DNA of 64,000 bases from Bacillota bacterium (GCA_023390175.1 JAEWDK010000008.1:186001-250000); one strand, 5' to 3'. Counted from the first letter of the stretch, positions 8,904 through 18,171 are shown. The notes: generated by a model from the letters alone, not told the origin. Made by a program: numbers and translations.

Positions 8904-8949
8904 TTAATCATCCCGAAGCGAAGCAAAAGCGACGCTTCGGGATGATTAA
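8904..8949 (-). other. Perfect 17-bp intercistronic hairpin
   Basis: ttaatcatcccgaagcg (8904-8920) and its exact complement (8933-8949) enclose a 12-base loop in the gap between the binding-protein gene and the ATPase gene. Such stems commonly protect the upstream message from decay and lower read-through, which would give an excess of binding protein over the transporter core. That role is inferred; no T run supports full termination. Confidence 0.7.
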
Positions 8950-8972
8950 CTAAACAATTTGCTGAGTAACAA

Positions 8973-10157
8973 TTATTTCTCGAAATTATAGCCCTTCCAC
9001 CCAATAACTTCCTCTGGGTTTTTGTCAGCATTAGACTTTTCTACAACACCTTGTGGTGCATAAATAACTTTTGGAACAGTTTGCCCACCTAATTTGCGGA
9101 TAAGCATCTCTGTGCCAATCTGAGCCATATAATACGGGTAAAAGTTGATAGAAGCGTCCAACTCGCCAGCCTTGATGGATTTAATTGCCTCGCTGGTACC
9201 ATCGGTACCGACAATTAAGCATTTACCCACTTTATTTGCGGTTTTAATCGATTCGAGTGCGCCCATTGCCATTGTATCGTTATTTGCATAAATGCCTTTG
9301 AGGTCAGGATATTGTTTCATCCAGATGTCAGCGATTTCTTTAGCTTTCATCCGATCCCAGTCAGCATTTTGTACCGCAACAATTTTCATATCCGGGTTGT
9401 TCTTCGCAAACCAAGCCTTAAACCCATTGGTTCTTTCTCTCGCGGCAGGAGACTTGGGAAGGCCTTGAATAATCGCGACTTCTCCCTTGCCGCCTGATTT
9501 TTTACTAATCCACTCAGCTGCCTGTTCGCCTGCGTGGTAATGCCATGCACCAACAGTGTTGTCTACATTTGGTACAAATGCATCCATAACAACTGTCATT
9601 TGAATGTTGCTCTTCGCCGCTTCTTCAATGCCAGGGACGAGATTTCCATCGGAAATCGGAGAAAGGAGAATACCATCATATTTTTTATTGACCATGTCGC
9701 TGAGAATCGCCAATTGTCCCTGTTCATCTGATTCCTGTTGTGCTGCGCGCACGTCCATAGTCACTTTATAACCTGCCGCGTTAAGCTTTTTAGCAGCTTC
9801 CTCGGCACCTTCTTTTTGCATTCTCCAGAATTCGTTTTCAAATGTCTTACAAACATAACCAATTTTTAATTCTTTGCTGATCTTTGGCATTGGGCCAAGC
9901 TTTGATTCTGCGTCCTGATATGTAACTGCTTTGTCATAATGGTCATAGCCTTGTTCCGCAACATCAGCCGCAGGAAGTTTTCCTGTATCTGCCGCCGCAG
10001 AGGCTTTGGATTCTGCTGCCGCTGTGGAAGAAGTTTGAGCAGGTGCAGCCGCCGCGGCCTGGGTGCTTTTGGATGATGAACAGCCTGTTGTCACCGTTAA
10101 CACTGTTGCAATAGACAGTAGCAATGACATGGATCTTGCATAATAGTTTCTTTTCAT
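8973..10157 (-). CDS. rbsB: Sugar-binding lipoprotein of the CUT2 (ribose-type) importer
   Basis: Extracellular periplasmic-binding-protein-1 fold receptor, 394 residues. Residues 1-26 are a lipoprotein signal with lipobox TVTTGC and modification of the cysteine; an Ala/Ser-rich linker follows before the folded domain starts near residue 95 (LKIGYVCKTFENEFW). Typical sugar-binding segments are SPISDGNLVPGIEEA and VIMD-type VVMDAFVP, and the hinge/ligand region GIYANNDTMAMGALE, IVGTDGTSEA. The ATG follows GGAGG. It is the first transporter gene and lies 204 bases after the ribokinase gene; I saw no recognisable element in that gap. Confidence 0.9.
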   Translation of the reverse strand: MKRNYYARSMSLLLSIATVLTVTTGCSSSKSTQAAAAAPAQTSSTAAAESKASAAADTGKLPAADVAEQGYDHYDKAVTYQDAESKLGPMPKISKELKIGYVCKTFENEFWRMQKEGAEEAAKKLNAAGYKVTMDVRAAQQESDEQGQLAILSDMVNKKYDGILLSPISDGNLVPGIEEAAKSNIQMTVVMDAFVPNVDNTVGAWHYHAGEQAAEWISKKSGGKGEVAIIQGLPKSPAARERTNGFKAWFAKNNPDMKIVAVQNADWDRMKAKEIADIWMKQYPDLKGIYANNDTMAMGALESIKTANKVGKCLIVGTDGTSEAIKSIKAGELDASINFYPYYMAQIGTEMLIRKLGGQTVPKVIYAPQGVVEKSNADKNPEEVIGWKGYNFEK

Positions 10158-10361
10158 TTCTTTCCTCCTACATAATTATTGTTTCATTCTATATCTCCAG
10201 CTTCCACGCCGCTTAATCTTATCACGGTGCAGAGCGCTAAAGCCTTCTTAAGATTGAATTGGGACGACCATATTCAGGCTATGATTCAAAACTAACCGAG
10301 CCAAAACTAGCCACCGACATTGCACCTGGGCCCTTAACTTTTGAAATACAATTGATGCGTA

Positions 10362-11261
10362 TTAATTTCCCAACTCTAGTTCGCTTGAGAGTACCTCACT
10401 GATTACCGGAATGGAAACCGCTGCACCACGCCTTGAAACAGCAATTGAAGATGCGATGGAAGCGATTCTAAGTGCTTCCTCTACAGGTTTTCCCATAGCA
10501 ATCGAGCTGATAAAGAATCCGGTGAAAGTATCTCCAGCGGCGGTTGTGTCTACAACCGGCACCTTATAAGTTCCATGAGAGCACGTAAATCCTGCCTCAT
10601 GATACATCACACCGTTCTTGCCAATCGTTAAGATGATCTTCACCTTTGGATAAAACTCAATCATTTTATCCAAAATTTTCTCCGCTGTAGTTTCTCCCGT
10701 TATTTCATAACCTTCAATTTCGTTCATTAAGAACCATGTAATTTTACTGAAATCGCATTTTTTAATTTCCGGTCCGATTGGGGATGGATTGAATGCTATG
10801 TTCATGCATTTTTTATGAGCGCGGTCAATTAACTTATCAATACCGTTAACTTCATTCTGTAAAACAAGAATATCGTTTTTACCAAACCCTTCAAATACAC
10901 GATCCATGTATTCGTCTGAAATTTCAAAATTTGCTCCATGGTCAATTAAAATGCAGTTTTGACCTGAGCGGTTAACCTGAATGATTGCACGTCCGGTCAA
11001 CGAACCGCTATGATCAATCAATTCTGTATGTACGCCGGTGTCTTGCAGTAATTCAACAAGGTGTTCGCCATCGGCACCAATTTTACCAGCTTGGTAAACA
11101 TCGGCACCAGCCTTGGCGAGTGCTATCGACTGGTTAAGCCCTTTTCCTCCGGGGAACACTTCAGACCCAAGTGATGCGAGGGTTTCCCCGGGCTGCACAA
11201 AGTGGTCAACGTTATAGACATAATCTACGTTTAACGAGCCAAAGTTTAAGATTTTATACAC
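10362..11261 (-). CDS. rbsK: Ribokinase
   Basis: PfkB-family kinase that phosphorylates ribose at O5 with ATP. The 299-residue protein opens with KILNFGSLNVDYVYNVDH, has the substrate-binding FPGGKGLNQSIAL and the catalytic anion-hole motif DTTAAGDTFTGFF near the C-terminus. GTG at 11261 is chosen because GGAGG stands seven bases away; the open frame upstream of it is spurious. It precedes the binding-protein, ATPase and permease genes on the same strand, forming a kinase-plus-importer operon. A second kinase domain is fused to the LacI regulator just upstream, so the locus has two ribokinase-like proteins. Other PfkB sugars cannot be ruled out. Confidence 0.88.
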   Translation of the reverse strand: MYKILNFGSLNVDYVYNVDHFVQPGETLASLGSEVFPGGKGLNQSIALAKAGADVYQAGKIGADGEHLVELLQDTGVHTELIDHSGSLTGRAIIQVNRSGQNCILIDHGANFEISDEYMDRVFEGFGKNDILVLQNEVNGIDKLIDRAHKKCMNIAFNPSPIGPEIKKCDFSKITWFLMNEIEGYEITGETTAEKILDKMIEFYPKVKIILTIGKNGVMYHEAGFTCSHGTYKVPVVDTTAAGDTFTGFFISSIAMGKPVEEALRIASIASSIAVSRRGAAVSIPVISEVLSSELELGN

Positions 11262-11502
11262 TGTATTTCCTCCGCTATATCCGATATCAACCACGTAATA
11301 TTTTCTCGTAATCAATTTTGAATTAAACATGTGATTGTGTTGCCGGCTACACAAAATGATCAACAAAATCAAAATTGAAAGATCCAATATCCCAGGTTCA
11401 GGGAAAAGGTAATTCCCGCTATAATTTGTTGGAAACAGTTTTCCTAAATCATTTTCCTATTGAATAGTACTACAATTTCTAATAATTGTCAACTATTTAT
11501 GC

Positions 11503-11542
11503 AAAAAAATACAACCTCTTTGAATACTTCAAAAGAGGTTGT
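11503..11542 (-). terminator. Terminator between the LacI-kinase gene and the ribose operon
   Basis: On the minus strand acaacctctttt pairs with aaagaggttgt around a 9-base loop and is followed by a run of seven T. It starts 26 bases after the LacI-kinase stop, so the regulator is a separate transcript and rbsK to rbsC must have their own promoter in 11262-11500. Confidence 0.8.
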
Positions 11543-11567
11543 CAACTGCTTATAATGAAATACTATA

Positions 11568-13466
11568 TTAAAGCAATCCGTTGCAATATAGGTTCAGAAG
11601 ATTTCTGTCAGCTAAAGCTGCCTGCACGCCCTCTCGAGTAACGCTGATTCCGGCCGCAATGGTAGCAATTTCAATAGACTTTGCCATTGAGTAGCCCTCA
11701 GCCAAAAACACGACCAAGGCACTGATAAATGCATCACTGGCACCAGTGGCATCCACGCAGGTAAAATCTGCGGCGTCAAAATTCATCTCCTTTTGAGCGC
11801 CCATATAAAAGCATCCATGGGCTCCCAAAGTAACGATAATATTTTGTAATCCGTATTTTAAAAGTATCTTTGCCTTTTCTTTTAAATTTTGCCCACCGGG
11901 AACCAACTGCTGCAATTCCATTTCATTTGGTACCAACAGATACAATCCTTCTAGCATATCCCGTTCCAATCCACCTACTGGGGCAGGTTTCAGAATCACC
12001 TTAATGTTCTTTCTATGGCAATAAGTGACGACTTCGCGCGTCGCATCCAGAGAAATTTCCGTCTGAACCACACAATATTTCACCTTGTCAAAAACAGATT
12101 CACATTTTTTGAAATATTCTGCATTTAATTGCGTGTTCGCACCGGAAAAAACCGTAATTGCATTATCGCCTTCAGGTGTAACATAAATATATGCCGTACC
12201 CGTATGAAAAGCATTCTCGAAAGTGACTCCCTGTACATTAACGCCACCCGCGACCAAATTTTCATATACTTCTTTTCCATTGCGGTCATTCCCCAGCTTT
12301 CCAATTAAAAACGAATTTCCTCCTAATTTGCTTATTCCCAGAGCCTGATTAGCTCCTTTTCCTCCCGGCCAGGAAGTTTTTGCGGTAACCATAAGTGTTT
12401 CCCCTATAGAAGGAATATGGGGAACCCGCAAAACTGTATCCATATTAAGGGTACCCATGACAACAATCTTACTTCCGTTGTTACAGGCAGGTTTTTTTAC
12501 ACTTTGTCTTTGTATGAGTTCAAGCTTGAATGTAGAAATTTTGCGTTCTTTCTTTTGTTTTTGTATAGAATGTATTAAATCGACGGTGCAAGTCTCTGCA
12601 ATTTCCTCGACCGGGTATCTCATAGTAGTCAAAGCGGGGATCATTTTCTCAGGTGAATCCAAATCTTCTAAGCTAATAACAGAAATATCCCTTGGAATAT
12701 TAAGATGTTTATCGTACGCAAATTTGTAAACAGTGGAAGCCATTGCCATATCCTGACAAAATACAGCCTGTATACCGGACTCATCAATCAGGCGCATGTT
12801 CTCCGATATTTCTTGTTCAGTGGAAAACACAATGCTGTCATCAAACGGGATTCGTACATTTTTCAGCGCGTTTTTATATCCCTCCAATAAGCAATGGGAA
12901 ATAGATGGACGCTGGTGATTAAGAATTAAACCAATCCGATTATGCCCTTTTTTGACGAGATATTCAGTTCCTTTATCTGCAGCATGCGTATAATCAAAGC
13001 AATAAAATGTGTTATCTAGTTTTGTTTGATAGAAATCAATAACGGCAAGAGGTATATCCGTTGCCGACGGCTGAAGCATATCGATGTTATCCGAATGAGA
13101 GGGAACGAAAACGATGCCGTCCACCTTCTGAGATAGAAAAATCTGAAAATGCTTCCTTTCCTCTTCCAAGTTATAATCAGTTGTACAAAGGAGTAAGCCA
13201 TATCCCATGCTCTCCGCTGTGTGCTGGACAATTTTTACCAATCCGGAAAAGATGCCTGTAATTTCCGGAAGAATAATTCCGATGGTATTTGTAGGCGCTC
13301 CCATTTTTTCGCGTACCTTAGCATAGGGCACAAACTGATACTCCTTGATAATCTGCAGCACCTTTTGTCGTGTTTCGTCACTGATGCCAGCTTCTTTGTT
13401 ATTCATTATCTTAGATACAGTAGACACAGATACATTTGCAAGCTTAGCAATATCCCGAATGGTCAT
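11568..13466 (-). CDS. LacI-family regulator fused to a ribokinase-like PfkB kinase
   Basis: A 632-residue fusion. Residues 1-50 are a LacI helix-turn-helix (TIRDIAKLANVSVSTVSKIM). Residues about 57-325 are the sugar-binding regulator core (NTIGIILPEITGIFSGLV ... ISVISLEDLDSPE). Residues about 335-632 are a complete ribokinase-like domain with VVMGTLNMDTVLRVPHIP, WPGGKGANQALGISKLGG and, at the catalytic site, DATGASDAFISAL. The usual GAGD becomes GASD, but the catalytic Asp stays. ATG 13466 is preceded by GAGAGG; a longer TTG start 18 bases upstream is less likely. It probably senses the imported sugar and controls the downstream operon. Whether the kinase domain acts or only binds sugar is unknown. 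Confidence 0.88.
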   Translation of the reverse strand: MTIRDIAKLANVSVSTVSKIMNNKEAGISDETRQKVLQIIKEYQFVPYAKVREKMGAPTNTIGIILPEITGIFSGLVKIVQHTAESMGYGLLLCTTDYNLEEERKHFQIFLSQKVDGIVFVPSHSDNIDMLQPSATDIPLAVIDFYQTKLDNTFYCFDYTHAADKGTEYLVKKGHNRIGLILNHQRPSISHCLLEGYKNALKNVRIPFDDSIVFSTEQEISENMRLIDESGIQAVFCQDMAMASTVYKFAYDKHLNIPRDISVISLEDLDSPEKMIPALTTMRYPVEEIAETCTVDLIHSIQKQKKERKISTFKLELIQRQSVKKPACNNGSKIVVMGTLNMDTVLRVPHIPSIGETLMVTAKTSWPGGKGANQALGISKLGGNSFLIGKLGNDRNGKEVYENLVAGGVNVQGVTFENAFHTGTAYIYVTPEGDNAITVFSGANTQLNAEYFKKCESVFDKVKYCVVQTEISLDATREVVTYCHRKNIKVILKPAPVGGLERDMLEGLYLLVPNEMELQQLVPGGQNLKEKAKILLKYGLQNIIVTLGAHGCFYMGAQKEMNFDAADFTCVDATGASDAFISALVVFLAEGYSMAKSIEIATIAAGISVTREGVQAALADRNLLNLYCNGLL

Positions 13467-13785
13467 AACAACGCAACCTCTCAAGCATAAAGTATTTTAT
13501 ATATAAAATCACATATCTTATACGCCTATCAACTTTTTAATATATGGAAATTAACAGAGCAATAAAATATTATAATAAGACATCAGTAAGTTGATTTATA
13601 ATGGTTATATCATAAATCTTATATTTTTCAAATGCAACAATTGAATTAAATCTAAAAAGCAACTTTTCTGTTAGAATTTATGATTAAATCTATTATAGTA
13701 AACCGTAAGTTCTCGTCAAACTAGGTCAGCAGGTGCTTCTGCATTCGAAGCGTAAATTCAATATTTTAGATTATAGCAAAAAGAA

Positions 13786-13827
13786 AGCAGCCTAGGAATT
13801 CAGCAATAATGCCATTTCTAAGCTGCT
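13786..13827 (-). terminator. Terminator-like hairpin on the minus strand
   Basis: The arms agcagcctaggaa and tttctaagctgct pair with one bulge. On the minus strand the stem is followed by a T-rich run (tttcttttt). It could end the transcript of the peptidase/efflux pair or of the small frame at 14149. Confidence 0.5.
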
Positions 13828-14148
13828 ATTTGTGTGTCATTTGCTCAATTTAGATGTGCTTCAATATGAGCACTTAACACTTAATATGTATCGAATGAAC
13901 CTACAATCAACAATCAACTTTTTTATGATGTACCACAGAAATAATATATTGCTTAAATTCTTCCGTCTCAAATAGAATCGTTATCATATTATTTAAAATA
14001 ATATATCATTTGAGCTTCAACAATGCATGTGGAAATTTTTTGCACATTGCTTAAATATCTAACAAGCGTATCAAAAAGTTTCCATTCTTAACTTTTGATA
14101 TAAATTCATCCTTTTTAAAGCTGACATTTTCCCTAAATAAAAATCAGT

Positions 14149-14295
14149 TTAGTCAAAAGATAATTCAATTCGATAGTTTGCATATTTGCCATCCCACTCA
14201 ATCATTGATATTTTATCCCTATCAATATCATTCTTGGTTGCTGACACAAATTTTCTGCCTAAAATAAATGTATCTTTACAAATTGCTCTAATCAT
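14149..14295 (-). CDS. Possible small protein, 48 residues
   Basis: An ATG-to-TAA frame encodes a charged 48-residue peptide (MIRAICKDTFILGRKF ... IEWDGKYANYRIELSFD). The composition looks protein-like for this AT-rich DNA, with two Trp/Tyr-rich turns near the end, but there is no good ribosome site before the ATG and I recognise no family. It may be a genuine short gene, or the end of a decayed larger one, between the sugar regulator and the C39-like gene. Confidence 0.3.
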   Translation of the reverse strand: MIRAICKDTFILGRKFVSATKNDIDRDKISMIEWDGKYANYRIELSFD

Positions 14296-14395
14296 ACTGT
14301 TCTTTGTATTCTGTTCTAATTATTTATAACATATTCACCCGTCGGTTGAATTGGGTTCCTTTTTTATCTGGGCCCGCAAATCGGAAATTTGAGCA

Positions 14396-14998
14396 TCAAT
14401 TATACGCATCTTTTTTTAAATCAAGGTTGTAAATGACAACCGCTTTTCTTTTTTCCTTTGGACCCATTTCATAAAATCCGTCGCCTTCCGCATTTAGGAT
14501 ATCATACGTGACTCTGCGGTTCATGCGGGTCGGTGAGTCGTGAATGACTTCTATATTACTGTCTTCAAATGACTTATAATCCAAATATGGGTCAAAAAGA
14601 GTAACATGGTTTTCCTCGGAACCGGTAAGCAGAACATAGTGCCAGCACTCAAACCGTACATGCAAAACGGCCACCCCTCCATTATCAAGACATTTTATAA
14701 TCTTGCTGTCACGGCTCGCGGTCACTTCTTCGCCGGTGATGTACTCACAGCTTACCGGAAATTTACTGATTTTATGATATCGGTTGAGCCAATCACTCAA
14801 ATATTTCATGGCTATTCCCGAAGTACCACCCTTGCAGATTTCACCTTCGTCATCATATTTATCCAAGCTGTAAGCCATAATATTTTTGATGATGATAGGA
14901 GGAATCTCCTCTCTCTCAAATAAAAAGCTGATTGCATTAAGCATGGAAGTTGGGCCGCAGTCATATTCCGTAGCCTGATAATATAAAGGATTTTTCAT
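14396..14998 (-). CDS. C39-like cysteine peptidase family protein
   Basis: A 200-residue soluble protein with the papain-like C39 peptidase core: YDCGPTSMLNA with the candidate nucleophile Cys14, HYVLLTG with His120, and LFDPYLDY with Asp136, in the expected order. Stand-alone C39-like proteins without transporter domains are common in Firmicutes and their substrates are mostly unknown. I chose ATG 14998, six bases after AAGGTG. It is 33 bases downstream of the cation-efflux gene on the same strand, so the two are probably cotranscribed. There is no signal peptide, so action in the cytoplasm is likely. No bacteriocin genes are nearby. Confidence 0.75.
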   Translation of the reverse strand: MKNPLYYQATEYDCGPTSMLNAISFLFEREEIPPIIIKNIMAYSLDKYDDEGEICKGGTSGIAMKYLSDWLNRYHKISKFPVSCEYITGEEVTASRDSKIIKCLDNGGVAVLHVRFECWHYVLLTGSEENHVTLFDPYLDYKSFEDSNIEVIHDSPTRMNRRVTYDILNAEGDGFYEMGPKEKRKAVVIYNLDLKKDAYN

Positions 14999-15031
14999 TT
15001 TTATCACCTTAACTAAATAGAATTGACAAAT

Positions 15032-15934
15032 TTAAAAATCGGGTATAACGTCCACATCGATGATATCCGCTAGCGATGCGTATTTCTTCTCAAGTTCGGC
15101 ATGTATATTTTTAAATAAACTCACTTCGATATATTGGTCTGGAACTTCAATATAAACACTTATCCAAAGACGTCTTCCCGTCTTGACCACATCAAAATCC
15201 AGTTGGTCTTTGGAAATCCCATAGGTTTCTGTAACATCGCCGGCAATGGTTTTTACTTTTTGCAGCATCTCTTCGCTTGGACTCAAGAAAAACAACTCTT
15301 TCATGCCCGATTTAATTGCTTTCAGCGGAGTGGGAAGTATGTAGAGAACCATTGCAAGTGTAATGATCTGGTCGAAATATCTGGACAAGAAACTTAAGGA
15401 TGTAAAACGCGTCAAAAACGCCGCAAGGAAAGCCATTCCTGTCCCAATACTGGTAAATATGTCAAGAATCCATTCTTTAATTTCCAAGTCCAGAATTTTT
15501 GACTGTGCCTGACAATTTAAACGTTTCAAGATGATATATGCTGCGATTCCGTAAACTCCGGCAAAAATCTCGAAATAGAAAACGATATCCATATTGACAT
15601 CGTATCCACCGGAGAAAAATGACGATATACTGTTAAATACCATCATTACCGCAATGACAAAAAACAAAAGGCCTTTTAAAATCATATAAAACGGTTCTAG
15701 ATTTGAATAACCGATCGGACGTTTTTCACTGATCGGCTTATACAGATATCGCATAAGCCGAATGGAGAAAAGCAAAAGAATTGCCTCGCAGCCATCAAAG
15801 AGGCCATCGATCAGTACCGCTTTTGAATTTGATAAATAGGAAATCCAGATTTCAAGTACAGTAAACAGAATATTTGAGCATATAGAAAATTTCAGGCCAA
15901 AGTTTTCACTTTTTCGCTTTAATAAAATATACAT
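15032..15934 (-). CDS. Cation diffusion facilitator (CDF) family efflux protein
   Basis: A 300-residue membrane protein with about six hydrophobic segments and a C-terminal cytoplasmic domain (residues about 210-300) of the ferredoxin-like CDF type. The second transmembrane segment has SKAVLIDGLFDGCEA, with the Asp pair that normally binds metal. In the fifth segment the usual HxxxD appears as EWILD, a Glu in place of His, which suggests a divergent metal preference or a lost zinc site. Family members exchange Zn, Mn, Fe or Co for protons. It is the first gene of a pair with the C39-like protein. Substrate is not predictable here. Confidence 0.8.
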   Translation of the reverse strand: MYILLKRKSENFGLKFSICSNILFTVLEIWISYLSNSKAVLIDGLFDGCEAILLLFSIRLMRYLYKPISEKRPIGYSNLEPFYMILKGLLFFVIAVMMVFNSISSFFSGGYDVNMDIVFYFEIFAGVYGIAAYIILKRLNCQAQSKILDLEIKEWILDIFTSIGTGMAFLAAFLTRFTSLSFLSRYFDQIITLAMVLYILPTPLKAIKSGMKELFFLSPSEEMLQKVKTIAGDVTETYGISKDQLDFDVVKTGRRLWISVYIEVPDQYIEVSLFKNIHAELEKKYASLADIIDVDVIPDF

Positions 15935-16099
15935 AAAACAGCCTTATTGAAGTGTTAATCGGAATCATGCCCTCAAAGCAGGACAAATCCATAACCAAAT
16001 AGTTGGGCAACGAACAGCTCTTTCGCCCTTTTTCAATATCAGGCTTCATTTCCTCCAAGAATATTATTTTTATAAAAAGCTAAGCGATGATACTTTAAA

Positions 16100-17212
16100 T
16101 CAGTCCACGCCAAGCATCATGTGATGTACTGCTTGGGCTACTTTTGCCATATCCGCCGCAACTGTGTATTCATTGCAGGAATGGATGTCAAACATCGCAT
16201 TCGCGATAACAAGGCTCGCAATTCCGTGCTTTGAAAAATTACTGGCGTCGCTGCCCCCGAATGTCTTAAAAAGACTTGCCTCAATGCCTGCTTTTTCACA
16301 AGCATTTTTATATCTTTGTATAACGGAATGATTTTCCGGCAGCTCATATGCCTGACACCCCAAACGGCCCTGCACCTCGTACTCTGCGCCATAAGAAGCA
16401 GCGGATGCCGCAAAATTGTCAATTACGGATTGGAACACGGTTTCAGCTCTTGAATTCGAATAGGAGCGAATTTCTCCTTTTATGACACAGCAGTCCGGAA
16501 TAATATTAGTCGCCGTACCGCCTGTTATTGTACCGATATTCAGCGTCGTCTCCGAGTCAATGTGGCCCATTTGAAGATGGCTTACGGCATCAGCCGCTGC
16601 CGCGATTGCGTGAACTCCCTGTTCAGGAGCAAATCCGGCATGGGAAGACTTGCCTTTCACTTCGACGCAGAAAGACAGAATCGCGGGAGCCGCGTAGGCC
16701 GCACCCCCAACCGTACCTGAAAGATCCAGCACATACGCCTCTTTCGATTGTATCCTTGCATAGTCAAACACTTCGCTGCCGCGGTCGTAAGGCTCTTCTG
16801 CTACCGTAAAGAGGATTTCCAGCGGACGGTGCGGAAGGCTATCCTCCTGAATCGACGTGAGTGCTTCGAGTATAATGGCAATGCCCGAAACGTCGTCGGC
16901 GCCAAGCACCGTATCGCCGGAGCTGGTAATCGTTCCATCCGGGTGTACCTGCGCTTTTTTACCAAAGGCAGGGTCTACGGTATCCATATGACCGGAAAAA
17001 ACAAGCGGTTCGCCTTCTGTACCGGGAAGAAAAGCATAGATATTCCCTGCGTTCCCGTTTATTTTTTCGCCTGCATTATCTTCCCAGACCGAACATCCCA
17101 GGTTTTTTAACTCGCGTATCAATCGGTCAGCCATTTCCCGTTCTTTCAATGACGGACTGTCAATTTTAGTCAACTCTATAAATTTATCCGTCAGTCGGCT
17201 CGAATGAATCAC
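16100..17212 (-). CDS. M20-family metallopeptidase, PepT-like
   Basis: A 370-residue cytoplasmic zinc peptidase. The two-metal site is visible in order: FSGHMDTVDP (His and the supporting Asp), LGADDVSG (bridging Asp), TVAEEPYDRGSE (catalytic Glu pair), YVLDLSG (Asp) and DIHSCNEY near the C-terminus (His). The lid/dimerisation domain sits between, around GKSSHAGFAPEQG. It resembles tripeptidase T and related aminopeptidases. It starts 38 bases after the last permease gene of the peptide importer, so imported oligopeptides are probably trimmed by this enzyme in the same operon. Exact peptide preference is unknown. Confidence 0.88.
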   Translation of the reverse strand: MIHSSRLTDKFIELTKIDSPSLKEREMADRLIRELKNLGCSVWEDNAGEKINGNAGNIYAFLPGTEGEPLVFSGHMDTVDPAFGKKAQVHPDGTITSSGDTVLGADDVSGIAIILEALTSIQEDSLPHRPLEILFTVAEEPYDRGSEVFDYARIQSKEAYVLDLSGTVGGAAYAAPAILSFCVEVKGKSSHAGFAPEQGVHAIAAAADAVSHLQMGHIDSETTLNIGTITGGTATNIIPDCCVIKGEIRSYSNSRAETVFQSVIDNFAASAASYGAEYEVQGRLGCQAYELPENHSVIQRYKNACEKAGIEASLFKTFGGSDASNFSKHGIASLVIANAMFDIHSCNEYTVAADMAKVAQAVHHMMLGVD

Positions 17213-17249
17213 TTCATTTACTTCCTTTCCTGCAAAGTTTAATGATTTT

Positions 17250-18155
17250 TCATTTGCTTGTTTCGAAAAGTCCGCCGGAATTCATCACGGTCGTGGGATC
17301 AATCGCATCCCGGAGTGCATCCCCGATAAAGTTAATGGATATGACAAGCACAACCAATACCAACCCAGGCGGTACCCAAAGCCACGGCTTTGTCGTCAGA
17401 ATGGTGAGTGACTGCGCGCCGTTCAACATGTTGCCTAGGCTGGGAGTCGGCGGCTGCACACCCATTCCAAGGAAACTAAGCGCCGCTTCATCAAGCATGG
17501 AAACAGCAAGCACCAGCGTTGCGTAGATTAAGATCGGCGCTACCGTATTCGGAAGAATTTCAGAAAATAAGATATGCCGTTTCGTCATGCCGGAAACAAC
17601 GCTGCTCTTCACAAAGTTCGTTTCGCGCAAAGAAAGCGTGCTGCCGCGCACCAGACGCGCGACACCGGGCCAATCGACAAAACCGAGAATTAAGATAATA
17701 TTCCACATACCGGGCCGGAATATCGCCGCTGCGACAAGAACAAGCAAAATATAGGGAAATGACATCACCATATCGGTAAAGCGCATAATCACCATATCAA
17801 TCCAACCGCCAAAATATCCGGATATAAGCCCCAGAACAACGCCTACCGCCGTTGAAATAGCGGTGGCCATAAAACCGACCAGCAGTGAAATACGCATCGC
17901 ATATAGAAGCCGGCTGAAAACGTCACGCCCGATCACGTCGGTACCAAAAAGGAATTTGGAATCCGGCGCGCTGCCGAACATGCCTGCGATTGCATCGGGG
18001 TTATTCGGTGCGATAAGCGGAGCAAGCACTGCCGCAACCGTCAGAATGACAAGTACAACAAGGCTGATAAGGGCTACCTTATGCTTTGTAAAACGCATCC
18101 AGACGATATGCCCGTAGCTTTCCCCTTGTGAAACTTTTTTTTGTAAGAAACCCAA
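17250..18155 (-). CDS. Peptide ABC transporter permease, DppC/OppC type
   Basis: One of two membrane subunits of a dipeptide/oligopeptide importer, 301 residues. Residues about 20-45 form the first membrane segment; a large loop with FLFGTDVIGRDVFSRLLY, then the five-segment core with the ATPase contact (EAA) loop around GMTKRHILFSEILPNTVAP. A TTG at 18155 is the best start because GGAGG lies nine bases upstream and it begins just after the preceding gene stops (18172). It is followed by the M20 peptidase gene. Confidence 0.9.
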   Translation of the reverse strand: MGFLQKKVSQGESYGHIVWMRFTKHKVALISLVVLVILTVAAVLAPLIAPNNPDAIAGMFGSAPDSKFLFGTDVIGRDVFSRLLYAMRISLLVGFMATAISTAVGVVLGLISGYFGGWIDMVIMRFTDMVMSFPYILLVLVAAAIFRPGMWNIILILGFVDWPGVARLVRGSTLSLRETNFVKSSVVSGMTKRHILFSEILPNTVAPILIYATLVLAVSMLDEAALSFLGMGVQPPTPSLGNMLNGAQSLTILTTKPWLWVPPGLVLVVLVISINFIGDALRDAIDPTTVMNSGGLFETSK

Positions 18156-18171
18156 TGTGCTGTTCCTCCCA

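Larger units (their letters stand above)
13467..14395. other. AT-rich gap between the sugar locus and the peptidase/efflux pair
   Basis: This gap of over 900 bases contains one minus-strand terminator-like hairpin (13786-13827) and one small open frame (14149-14295), both listed. The promoter of the LacI-kinase gene must lie in its first 200 bases, where TA-rich tracts abound but no LacI-type palindrome with a CG centre is visible. I see nothing else. Confidence 0.5.

Noticed and set aside
11431..11444. ggaaacagttttcc as a LacI-type operator before the ribokinase operon
   Set aside because: The arms are only 5 bp and the centre is not the usual CG, so I could not separate it from chance, though the location is right.
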